Below, piece by piece: positions 10,922 to 21,288 of a stretch of DNA of 64,000 nt; position 1 is the first letter of the stretch; every line of letters starts with the position of its first letter. This stretch comes from Spinacia oleracea (taxonomy: Eukaryota > Streptophyta > Magnoliopsida > Caryophyllales > Amaranthaceae), in contig NC_079490.1 in assembly GCF_020520425.1 (NCBI RefSeq), positions 40,866,723-40,930,722 of the forward strand, written 5' to 3'. The translations under genes and the position numbers were made by a program. The notes under the pieces are model-generated. The model ran no database searches, was not told the origin of the DNA, and saw only the letters and a list, made by a program, of their open reading frames with translations.

Positions 10922-13900
10922 ACACATGGAATACATCATGGATCTTGGCAGATTCTAGTAATTTGAGCTTGTATGCTACTTGACCAATCACAGCAGACAC
11001 TTGGAAAGGACCATAGTATTTAGGAGCTAGGTTTTGGTTGTGCCTATGTTGAACTGTGTGTTGCCTATAAGGTTGTAACTTTAACCAGACCCAAGCACCC
11101 ACCACAAAAGATCTTTCCGGTCTGTTCTTGTCAGCTTGTTGTTTCATTCTAGTCTGTGACCTTAGTAAGTGAAATTTTACTAAGTTAATCATGTCTTCCC
11201 TCCTTTGGAGACTCCTGTCTACTTCATCCACAGACGATTCACTAGGTAAGTATGGTAAATGCACAGGTGGTGGCTGACCATACACAATCTCATATGGAGT
11301 CAGCTGAGTGGCAGAATGAAAATGGGTATTGTACCACCATTCAACCAATGGTAACCAAGCATTCCAGTCTTTAGGTGTGTCACTGCACATACACCTCAAA
11401 TATGTCTCAATACATCTGTTCACTACCTCAGTTTGACCATCTGTTTGGGGGTGGTAAGCAGATGGTAGCATGAACTCAGTTACATGTAAACTAAACAGCC
11501 CCTTCCAAAATTGGCTTAGAAAAATTGAATCTCTGTCACTAACAATGCTTCTAGGCCAGCCATGGAGTTTGAACACATGGTCAAGGTATGCTTGTGCCAC
11601 TTGAATTGCAGAATATGGATGAGACAAGGCCATAAAGTGACCATACTTACTAAATCTGTCCACCACTACAAAAATTACATCTTTCCCCCCAGACTTGGGT
11701 AAGCCAGTGATAAAATCCATTGAGATGTCAAACCAAACTGCTTTAGGTATTGGTAAAGGTTGTAGCAAACCAGGACTAGCTGCAGTATCATACTTGGAAG
11801 CTTGACACACTTGGCACTGTCTAGCAAATAACCTCACATCAGCAGTCAAATCCCTCCAGTAAAACAAATTCTGAACTCTCTTTGTTGTTAATTCCCTACC
11901 AGAATGACCACTCTCTGGAGAAGAATGCAACCAAGTGATCACCTTGGTTTTAAGAACATGATCAGATCCTATAACCAACTTACCCTTCCTTCTAAGAAAT
12001 CCATCTTGCCAAGTGTAACCATCCATAAATTCAGCATTTTGTAACTTAACAATAATGTCTTGTAGATGATCATCCAACACATAACTAGCTTTTATGAGTG
12101 TAGTGAGATCATATTGAACCACTGAAATTGCCAGGCATAAAATAGAAGATCCTTGCACTCTAGGCAAGGCATCAGCAGCCAAATTTTCTTTTCCAGCTTT
12201 GTATTGAATGTCATAATCAAACCCCATAAGCTTGGACAACCAAAACTGCTGAAAAGGAGTAGATACCTTCTGCTGTAAGAGCCACTTTAGACTTTTTTGA
12301 TCAGTCCTAATGGTAAAATGAGAGCTCATTAGGTACTGCTCCCACTTCTGCACAACAAACACTATAGCCAAAAGCTCTTTTTCATACACAGATAGTCTTT
12401 GCCATTTAGGACCTAGAGTTCTGCTGATATAAGCCAAAGGGTGGTTTTCTTGCATTAATACAGCCCCAATTCCAGTTTTAGAAGCATCTGTTTCAACAAT
12501 AAAACCCTTAGAAAAATTTGGCACAGCCAATACTGGTGCAGAAACAAGTGCTTGTTTCAGTTTTACAAATGAGGAATTGGCTTCATCTGACCATTCAAAA
12601 GCTCCCTTTTTTAACAGTTCAGTCAAAGGTTTACTAATCAGGGAATAATGTCTGACAAACTTTCTATAATAACCAGCCAACCCAAGGAAACTTCTTAACT
12701 CCTTAACTGATTTAGGCACAGGCCAACTCTCTACAGCACCAATTTTGTTTGGATCTGTTTCAACTCCTTTGGCAGAAATGAAATGTCCCAAATATTCCAC
12801 CTTATCCATAGCAAAACTGCACTTACTAGCCTTTGCAAACATCTTATTCTCTCTCATTAACTCAAATACTTGCCTCAAATGTGCCCAATGATCCTCTTTA
12901 CTCCTGCTGTAAACCAAAATATCATCAAAAAACACCAAAACACATCTCCTTAAAAGAGGTTTAAACACATTGTACATCCAGCTTTGAAAAGATGATGGGG
13001 CATTGGTCAAACCAAATGGCATAACTAGTAACTCAAAGTGTCCTGAGTGTGTTTTGAAAGCAGTCTTATACACATCTTGTTCATATACCCTCAACTGATG
13101 GTAACCTGCTCTCAAATCCAGTTTACAGAAAACTACAACACCTGCTAGTTCATCAATGAGCTCATCTATAACTGGAATGGGAAATTTATTCTTAATAGTT
13201 CTATTGTTCAATTCCCTATAATCCACACATGGCCTCCAAGTGCCATCCTTCTTCCCTACCACAACCACAGGAGAGGCAAAGGGACTTGAACTATTCCGGA
13301 TTACACCTCTTTCAAGCATGTCTTGCACCAATTGCTCTATCACATCTCTTTGTTTTAGTGGGTATCTCTAAGGCCTAATATTGACTGGCCTAGCATTTGG
13401 TTCTAAAGGAATAGTGTGATCAAACACACCCCTATGTGGAGGTAACTCTTCTGGATCAGCAAAAATATCATGGTACTGGTCTTTTAACTCTTCTAAAGCA
13501 TTAGAATTTTGTTGTTGACTAGCTTCAGCTGAGACAGTCATGAAAGTGATATCCCTAACTTGCAAAAGAAACAATTACACTGCCTTATTTATCAGTTTTG
13601 CAGATGGTGCCCCTTCCACCAGCTTCACTTTCTGTGGATGAATACCCTTTAGGACAAACTGACAATCTCCTAGTCTGAACTCCATCAAAAGAGCTTTGAA
13701 ATCCCAACAAATTGGCCCCAAAGTAGCTAACCATTGAACTCCTAACACCATGTCACAACCTCCTAATATGATCAACATCATATCTGCTGTAAATGTTTTA
13801 CCCTGCATGTCCCAAGTAAAACTTTTACACACATGCTGGCAGGCTAAGTGATTCCCATCAGCAACAGTCACTTCTTGAGAAGGGATTGATTCTATCTTAC

Positions 13901-13955
13901 AACCCATCTTTTTGGTTAGTTCTAGGTCCAGAAAATTATGAGTACTATCAGAATC
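10922..13955 (-). pseudogene. Ty3/gypsy pol (protease to integrase), 3' part of a split element
   Basis: On the - strand the order is: retropepsin (about 13955-13600), reverse transcriptase with [13 protein letters not shown] and [10 protein letters not shown], RNase H with [14 protein letters not shown], an integrase HHCC zinc-binding region (HSSPESGH...CQVC), and the integrase D,D,E core ([25 protein letters not shown]). A GPF-type C-terminal domain follows, ending at HDVFHV. The RT-to-integrase frame is open for about 807 codons. Two in-frame stops lie upstream, at 13575-13577 and 13368-13370; the second falls in the short conserved RPxRYP-like motif before RT. The 3' end is cut by the LTR at 10921. 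The protease start is separated from gag by the 10-kb element at 13956-24049. Sequence style and the short LTR suggest a Reina-like chromovirus; a chromodomain, if any, is lost. Confidence 0.92.
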
Positions 13956-16287
13956 TGTAACACCCCGACAATTCTCCTTTTTCTAAAACAACCCTTTTTA
14001 TAAATATAATTATAGAGAATTATCGAAGTATTATCGCCCGTGTGAAAACGTAACGGCTTATTCAGAATTTTGCAGCGGAAAACATAAAACTAACTTTTAG
14101 GTTTATAAATAATCGATTACATATTAAATCCAAAAACCAATCAACGAAAATAAGGAAATGTAAATAGTACGACAAGTTTCAAGTACAAATTAACAAACCA
14201 AGTCACTTAGCAAAACAAAAATAAATACAACCTCTCTAATCCCGATCCCAATGATGCATCATCTTCAAACCTCTAGATGGGCAACGCTTATTGATCCTTA
14301 GAGACTGCTCACCAAAGATGGGTCATCACAGGATCAATAAGGCATAGCCATGTTCAACACACACAAACAAAGCACGTAATCAGCAAAGCTGAGTACTACA
14401 TACTAAAACAATAATAATCCTAACATGATACTATTAAGCGAACAATCCTAACATGATACTAATGAACATAAATAAGGGCAGACCAAACATGTTAATTTGA
14501 CAACCACACTTGACTAGACTAGGCTAAACTGGACTAGACTTTCATAATAATATTATGTTAATTGAGATAGTCAATGGACCGAGTTTTCTAGCTAGAAGTC
14601 TTCACTAAGGAAGACGAGGTACGGGCGCGACTCCGAAACCTCAGTGACCTGCGATATCGAGGAATTTTGAATAAAAATAGGACACGTTGATCAATCCGGT
14701 CCGAGGAAAGGCCATGGGCTACCACCATGAGCCCCAACTCCTGTTTGTCCGTCACTTCAGACGTGCACAGTCTAAACCTATTGCTACTCAGTTTCACTTT
14801 ACATGATTTACAAATTGAAACTCTGTTATGACTCAACAATCACATAAGACATACAATCCACATTTATTCACAACTGTTTTTATCTTGGAATTAAGTAAGT
14901 GATCACAAAGGTATCAAACAAGACTCATTCCAATTACATCGAACCTTTCCTTTAATACTGATCAACCCCTCTTTATGGGTATAAGGTTTAAACTTACTAA
15001 ACAAGGTCCTTAGCCCTCATAAAGTAGTGAAAAACTAAAAGGGAACAACAATCAATCGATCTGAATTAATATATATAAAGTAATCTAGTGTTCCCAATCA
15101 AACATGTTTCATCAATCATCTACTAACATGTTATAATCCTCATAACGAAATATATATGTTCAACATGTCCATCCAACAATATTAAACATGAAAATCCAAC
15201 ATAATCAAGTCCATCAAAAAATTTCAACTTGGTTTCAACAGATAACACACATTCCAAGCACACAGGTATGTACGTACCTTGTGTAAACAAACTACAAGAC
15301 CACTTTAATCATTCAAAAGTCGCCTACAGAGAATTCTCCGCCTAAAAACAACCAACAAGGATTCCCAATCAACTTCTAATCGTTCACATCTATAATAACA
15401 CATTCTAACTACATCCTAAACATATTTAGAACTTTTCTCCAATAACAAAACTTGAATATTTGATTTCCTAGCATAACATTTATTGAATTAGTTATTCAAA
15501 TTCGTTGAAAACTCTTTGCAAACATCGTACTTTAAATTTTCAGCAATATATATAACTAATTTCAAACTACTCCCGAAACTTTGAAATCATAAGCACAATA
15601 ACTTTAATAATTTATACTCATCCTACCATGATTTTAAAACTATTAAAACCTTAAAAATTCATGTTTTAATAATGAAAATTCTTATTTCAATTCCATCATA
15701 TAATTTGAAAATTAGATTATTATTTACGCAAAGTATATAATCTGAAAATTCTAGCTTAATCATAAAAACTTATAATTTAAATTCAAGAAATATAATTTAA
15801 ATTATTAAAATGTAATTAAACCATCAATTAGTTTTAAGGTTTAAGGAAGTCACCAGCAATAGTTGTGAGAGCAAGGGTGGGCGGACAGAACAAGGAGGGA
15901 GTAAAGAGTTTTGGGTTTTTGTTATTTGGTGGTTTTGCTTCTTACGTGAAATAGAATAAGGAGGGAGTAAAGAGTTTTGGGTTTTTGTTATTTTTTATTT
16001 GGGCTTCACCTAATTGGGCTAGAATTAAGATTAGGGTTGTTTGAAACCAAAATGGTTAGCATTGTTTTTCCAAATTCAATCGAACGTGTTTTCGTAATTC
16101 GAATTCTTTTCAACATAAAATTCTAAAATTATTTTAATTTCATAAATCGTTGAAATATTTAAAAACGTATAAAAATAAATATTCGTTAATTACATATTTA
16201 TTTCTAAAATTCGTAAATTCCATTTAAATATAATTAACTATACGTTAAAATATATTAATAATATTTATAATTTTACGGGGGATTACA
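13956..16287 (-). repeat. 3' LTR of the Tekay-like element
   Basis: 2332 bp, homologous to 21289-24049, but lacking the roughly 430-bp GC-rich block present there at about 23205-23660. At the break (about 15870-15930) a short duplication of neighbouring LTR sequence (AAGGAGGGAGTAAAGAG) is seen. A short open frame at 14588-14839 is shared with the other LTR but is not a recognisable protein. Confidence 0.85.
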
Positions 16288-16599
16288 ATCTACCCCTCTT
16301 AAAAGAAGTTTCGTCCCGAAACTTGACACGGAAATTCACACCATTCACACCTTTTTCAAAAGTTTTTAACTTATTCATACTAAAGAAGTACTTGTGCCAC
16401 TCATGTGCACTCTTTTGCCAACTTAAAGTTGTTTGTGTTACTCATGAACACACTTTTCTTATGCAGAGAATTTAATTACTTGCATCAACGTGCATAATTT
16501 GCTAAAATAAGCATAAAAACACCATAAAAACACCATAAAAATAGGTAAAAAGCGCAAATTTCTATCGCATTCTACCCCCCTTAAAGAAAACGAGTTACG

Positions 16600-18600
16600 C
16601 CCTCGTAACTCATCTCAGGGAATAACTTTGGATATATTTTCTTCAATGAATTCTGCCCCCAATACTATATTTTCACTAAAATCATTCCAACAAGTGGAAC
16701 TTCTACACTTCTTTCCCATACAATGCCTTAACATGTGACATCTTACTGCTCGCATGGTAACTATTTTGCAAGAATTTCAATCGAATCTAGGTGGTTTCCC
16801 AATTACTCTTAAAGTCAATAACACAGGTTCTCAACATATATTCCGTAGTTTGGTTAGTCCTCTCAGGATGACCATCAATTGTAGGGTGGAAAGCAGTACA
16901 TTTTTCGATGTTGTCCCCAAGATTCAACTGGACCTTATTGCCAGAGTTTCAGACTTTTGTGCTCGGTAAGGATCTTACATGTTTCCCTATAAAGGTAATG
17001 TCTCCAAATATTCGCAGGTAACACAATAGCAGCTAGCTTTAGGTCATGAGTAGGTTAATTAGCCTCGTAAGGTTTCAACTTAGCGACAACGAGTGCAGAG
17101 GTCAAATGCTCCTTTAAAATCTGGAAAGCTTCCTCACGTTTCTCACTCCACTTGAATTTCGATTCCTTTGTCAACAAGTTGGTCATTGGTTTTTCTTTCT
17201 TCCAAAAGTCTTTCACAACCTCCTATAATGGTCATCTAGGCCTAGAAAACTTCAGATATCGGACGCGTTCTTGGAATAGGTCACTTACTCACAGCTTGAA
17301 TCTTAGCAGGATCTACAGAGACTCCTTCTGGTCAACTTTTCCTTTTTACCAAACCTCATTACACCTTTCATGGATGTATAACTTTTGGGCTTAACTCTTA
17401 GCTCTTTCACCAATTCATATAATTCCTCCAATCTTTTCAAGACACTAAATGATTTCTAACGATCCTGGACCACTGGAATCTTCTCTTAAATTTATTCCTT
17501 TACGTAACGTAGTTTTCAATTAATTTAGTCCTTCACTTTTCCGTCGGTGTCATTTATACACACATGACTTCAAGATTTGTATACTTCATCTAATAAAACT
17601 AGATTCTTTCTAAGCGTCTCCAAATAATCCTCAAGTGTTTGTCATGCTCTTTCTCATTCCTTGAATAAATCAGGATATCATCAATAACATAATAACGAAC
17701 TTAATTCGGAATTCGTGGAAAATCTTATTCATCAAATACATAATTATGGAAGGTGCATGGGTTAACCCAAAAGACATTACTCTAAACCCATAATGACAAT
17801 GACGAATCCTAATGAGGTCTTAGGCCCTTATCAGCTATTCTCAATTGGTGGTACTTCAAACGCAAATCAGTCTTCGAGAACACACTCGCCCAATTCAATT
17901 GATCCAATATGTCATCTATCCTAGGCAAAGGATACTTTTTCTTGATGGTTACATTGCATAGCTCCCTAAAATTGATACCCAATCTCACACTCTCATCTTT
18001 CTTCTTAATAAACAACACCAGAGCTCCCCGTGGTGATGCATTAGGCCTAATATACCCCTCATCGAACCATTCTTGAAACTATGTCTTCAATTCACTCATT
18101 TCAGGAGGTGCCATTCTATCAAGTGCTCTGGATATAGGTGTCGGTCCCGGATTCAACTCTATTGTGAACTCAAGGGCTCTAGCTGGTGACGTACTCGCAA
18201 TTTCACTCGGAAACACATCAAAGAATTCATTCACCATGGGAACATCCTCGATCTTCACTCCAACTTCTTTACTCACATCTAGCACCCTACAGAAAAATAG
18301 TTCACACTCCTTATCATCAATTTCCTCACTTGCATTGCAGAAATAACCCCAAGGTTCTTGGATTTCTCAAAACGTCTATATGAGGTCAAATTTCCAATAG
18401 GGTTCCTTATACTTAGTTTCTGAATTACACACTCTAACTTGGACCTGAACAAACTTAGCCAATCCATCCCCAGAATTACATCTAGGTTTCCCAGATTAAA
18501 CTCTATCAAATCAAAAGAAAACACAATCTTTTATCTTCAAAGGCGAATTCTTAAACAACTTGGTACACCTTATGGTTACACCAGTAGGTATACTAACAGA
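16600..18600 (-). pseudogene. Degenerate pol of the Tekay-like element
   Basis: On the - strand, fragments in changing frames can be followed. The protease C-terminal part is at 18279-18524 (DVILGMDWLS). The protease-RT linker is at 18079-18285 (VFPSEIAS, RMAPPEMSELK). The RT N-terminal part is at 17809-18018 ([28 protein letters not shown]). RT palm traces lie at about 17620-17800 and an RT/RNase H junction trace at about 17060-17210. An integrase trace is at about 16760-16960. RNase H and most of integrase are deleted. There is no intact enzyme. Confidence 0.8.
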
Positions 18601-18636
18601 TAAATCAATTACTCAAAATCTACTAAATTCAGACTC

Positions 18637-19821
18637 TTAACAACAGATGATGAAACAAAAGAATGAGTTACCCCTTGAATCAAACAACGTTTTAACTAGC
18701 ACGGAGTTAATAGAAAAAGTACCAGAATCTATATCGGCAGATCGTTCATCCTCATTCTGACTCATCATGTACAGTTTTCTTGGAGCCTTATTCTGGTTGT
18801 TGTTATCATTTGCGGGCTTATTATAGTTTCCTTGATTGTTTTGTGCCCCTCCAGGCTTTGAATCTTGACTTCCAGACTGGTTAAACCTCACTTGATTTCC
18901 ACTTCCATTACCATTTTGTTCATTTTTCTGCTTGGTGAAGCACTCATACTCCCTATGCCCCTTTTTCTGACAATAGTTGCATGTCACTAATTCTCCTTTG
19001 CAGTTTTTACCAGGATGGTTGTTGCTGCACATCTTACAGTGATGCACTCTCTCAGATTGGTTCCTATTGTTGTGCCCCTGATTCTTCCTCCCTTGAAAAT
19101 TTCCATTTCCACTCTCATTCCTATTCACATTCGTATTTTTCTTGAAATTCCCTTGGTTTTTCCCAGCATTAAACTCTTTTCTTTTCTCCCCAACAACATT
19201 TTTCTCGTCCCTTATGGACTGCAAACCATAAATATGAGCGGTTCTCTCATACACATTATCTAAAGATGTAAAGGTTTCTCCACCTAATCCCAACTGGATC
19301 TCATCGGTCAACCCTTGCCCAAACCTCGGAGCCTTTATCTCTTCTGTGGCTACAACCTCAGGTGCAAACCTTGACAGCGCTATAAATTTGCTATAATATT
19401 CAGCGATGGTCATACTCCCCATCCCAAGGTTTATGAATTCCTGCGCTTTTCGTTTTGTTATAAAAGGAGGATAAAACTTTTCCCTCAATGCAACAACAAA
19501 TGAGTCCCAATTAAATCCTTCAACAACACTTAGCCTAGTTCCATTATCTTTCCACCATAGATCGGCCTCATCTTTTAGGTAAAGGACAGCTTGGCCTACT
19601 TTCATATTTTCAGGACAGTTTACCGCCCAAAATAGTTTTTCAAACTCCCTAATCCAGTTTTCTAGGAAGGTCGGGTCTGCTTGCCCCTTGAAGTATGGTG
19701 GCTTAACTTTCGCAAGCCTTTCAAACATGTCCCCTGCAGAATCGGGACGCTCAGTTCTTTCTTGGGTTAGCCTTTCAGCCAAGAGGCGAATAACAGTAGC
19801 TAGGTCATTATTGATGGCCAT
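18637..19821 (-). CDS. gag polyprotein of the Tekay-like element
   Basis: A 394-codon frame on the - strand begins MAINNDLATVIRLLAERLTQ. It has a retrotransposon-gag (capsid) domain at about residues 35-190, with DPTFLENWIREFEKLF, ADLWWKD and EFINLGMGSMTIAEYYSKF. An Asn/Gly-rich basic linker follows, then two Cys clusters: CKMCSNNHPGKNC and a canonical CCHC knuckle CNYCQKKGHREYEC. The frame runs into the start of protease, where LFDSRG stands in place of the usual DSG catalytic triplet, and then breaks. Gag packages element RNA into cytoplasmic virus-like particles. The gag frame itself is intact, the best preserved part of this element, but protease is not. Confidence 0.88.
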   Translation of the reverse strand: MAINNDLATVIRLLAERLTQERTERPDSAGDMFERLAKVKPPYFKGQADPTFLENWIREFEKLFWAVNCPENMKVGQAVLYLKDEADLWWKDNGTRLSVVEGFNWDSFVVALREKFYPPFITKRKAQEFINLGMGSMTIAEYYSKFIALSRFAPEVVATEEIKAPRFGQGLTDEIQLGLGGETFTSLDNVYERTAHIYGLQSIRDEKNVVGEKRKEFNAGKNQGNFKKNTNVNRNESGNGNFQGRKNQGHNNRNQSERVHHCKMCSNNHPGKNCKGELVTCNYCQKKGHREYECFTKQKNEQNGNGSGNQVRFNQSGSQDSKPGGAQNNQGNYNKPANDNNNQNKAPRKLYMMSQNEDERSADIDSGTFSINSVLVKTLFDSRGNSFFCFIICC

Positions 19822-20240
19822 CCTAGAGCGCGACCTGTAAGTAATATATTCTATTTTAGGTTCGAGAATTCACTTAACATTATCCTAGCAATGTAATATC
19901 ACCCCAACATCTAGAATTCACATACATAAACAATCATTTATGAATGATATTCGCATACCGGACATTCAACTAAGAAACAAGGAACAATTCAATCATCACG
20001 AATTATAAGGCAGAATAAAAGAAGAAAACATTCCCTTTGCGTGCCCAAAATAAACTCTTGATTCTTTGGATAATCAATTATCTAACTTTTATTCCTCAAA
20101 AGAGTGTTTATAACAATCCCTAAATATTAACAACATACTTGTCCTCAAAATAAAATAAAAGTTCTATGATATAAACATAAAACTATTGTTAGACGAATTG
20201 TCCAACCTTATTCCCAAACACAACTAAATAAATAAACAGT

Positions 20241-20664
20241 CTAGAGAGAAACATTGTCATTTTTATCTTTTGACTCATTGTAGTTTTCTGAGATAAATAG
20301 ATCATATTCAGTTTCATCCTTATCGTCAGCATTATAATAATAGACTCGGCTTATTCCTCTTGCGGATCTCCGCGGAACTTCAAGTTGAGGCTCGTCCTCG
20401 TCGTCGCTTTCTTCATGTTCAGAATAAGTTTCAACCCTCATAAAAGCATTGTAGATATCCCTTTTCGGTTGACCTATAGCACGGTCATACTCACGAATTG
20501 ACTCATCATCACTATCAAACACACCTACTCTCATTGTCTCACGCCAAGTGCGCTCTCGCTCAATTATATCGTTGTCAGATTCCTGATTCATCACATTTTC
20601 ATCATCGCTCAGAACAATAGGGTTGGAGTGGCTCCCTACTCTATTTTCTTCTATGCCAGACATG
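20241..20664 (-). CDS. Accessory acidic ORF upstream of gag in the Tekay-like element
   Basis: An open frame on the - strand lies between the 5' LTR/primer site and gag, about 420 nt ahead of gag. It is open from 20792, but the product more likely starts at the ATG near 20664 (MSGIEENRVGSH), giving about 140 aa. The product is strongly acidic, with Asp/Glu clusters (SDDEN, DSDDES, ESDDEDEP). It has a short basic patch, RRSARGISRVYYY. SNPIVLSDDEN resembles a SUMO-interacting motif (hydrophobic core followed by acidic residues); this is an inference. No transmembrane or zinc motif is seen with the short start. I do not recognise the family. It is not part of the usual gag-pol layout. It could be an acquired host fragment or an element-specific accessory gene. 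Confidence 0.55.
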
Positions 20665-20792
20665 GTTAGTGATCTATAACAGTTAAACATAGTCCTTATG
20701 TTAGTAATTAGTACTCTCGGCTTACCGTACGATCCCATAATACAATAAGTAAGAACAATGGCAACCATAAAGCATAAGAAAGACATAGACAT

Positions 20793-21288
20793 TTAACAAG
20801 TAGAGAAAATACAATCATGTTGAACTAACTATTTAATGCAGACATAATGTTTCTATTCTATATGCCCTTTCCTATATTACTCATCCCTCATAATAAATCA
20901 TAATAGGTCAAACATTGAAAAATTTAAAGAATAAAACAAGAACGATTAGTAAGAAATAATTTGATTAAACGAATAAATATACTTAAGGAATAAGATTTTT
21001 TTTTTTTTTTTTTTGAATATATTTAATTTGATTTCGAAAAGAAAGAAAAACGTACTTAATTCACATAAACGGAAAGTTTCGAATAAATAAGTTAATTTCG
21101 AACTTAAATAAGAAATATTAATATACTTTCAAACAAATAAAATGAATTTGGTCCCCTAAAAAAAGTACGCATTTTTGAATGATGTAATAAGTAGAAGCTC
21201 AATTCTAGGAAATTCGTTTTAGGAAAATAGCTAGTTTAGGCGCCTAAATTTTTTTTGAAGTAAAACCATAAGCTTCTAGATACCACTT
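20793..21288 (-). other. Leader of the Tekay-like element with primer binding site
   Basis: An AT-rich leader between the 5' LTR and the accessory ORF, including a poly-T run at about 20998-21014 (+). The primer site at 21271-21285 reads TGGTATCTAGAAGCT on -, similar to initiator-Met primer sites for the first seven bases. No gene is seen. Confidence 0.6.

Noticed and set aside
14588..14839. 83-codon frame in the LTR, also seen at 21890-22171
   Set aside because: Conserved only because both LTRs derive from one sequence; it shows no protein motif and lies in a non-coding LTR.
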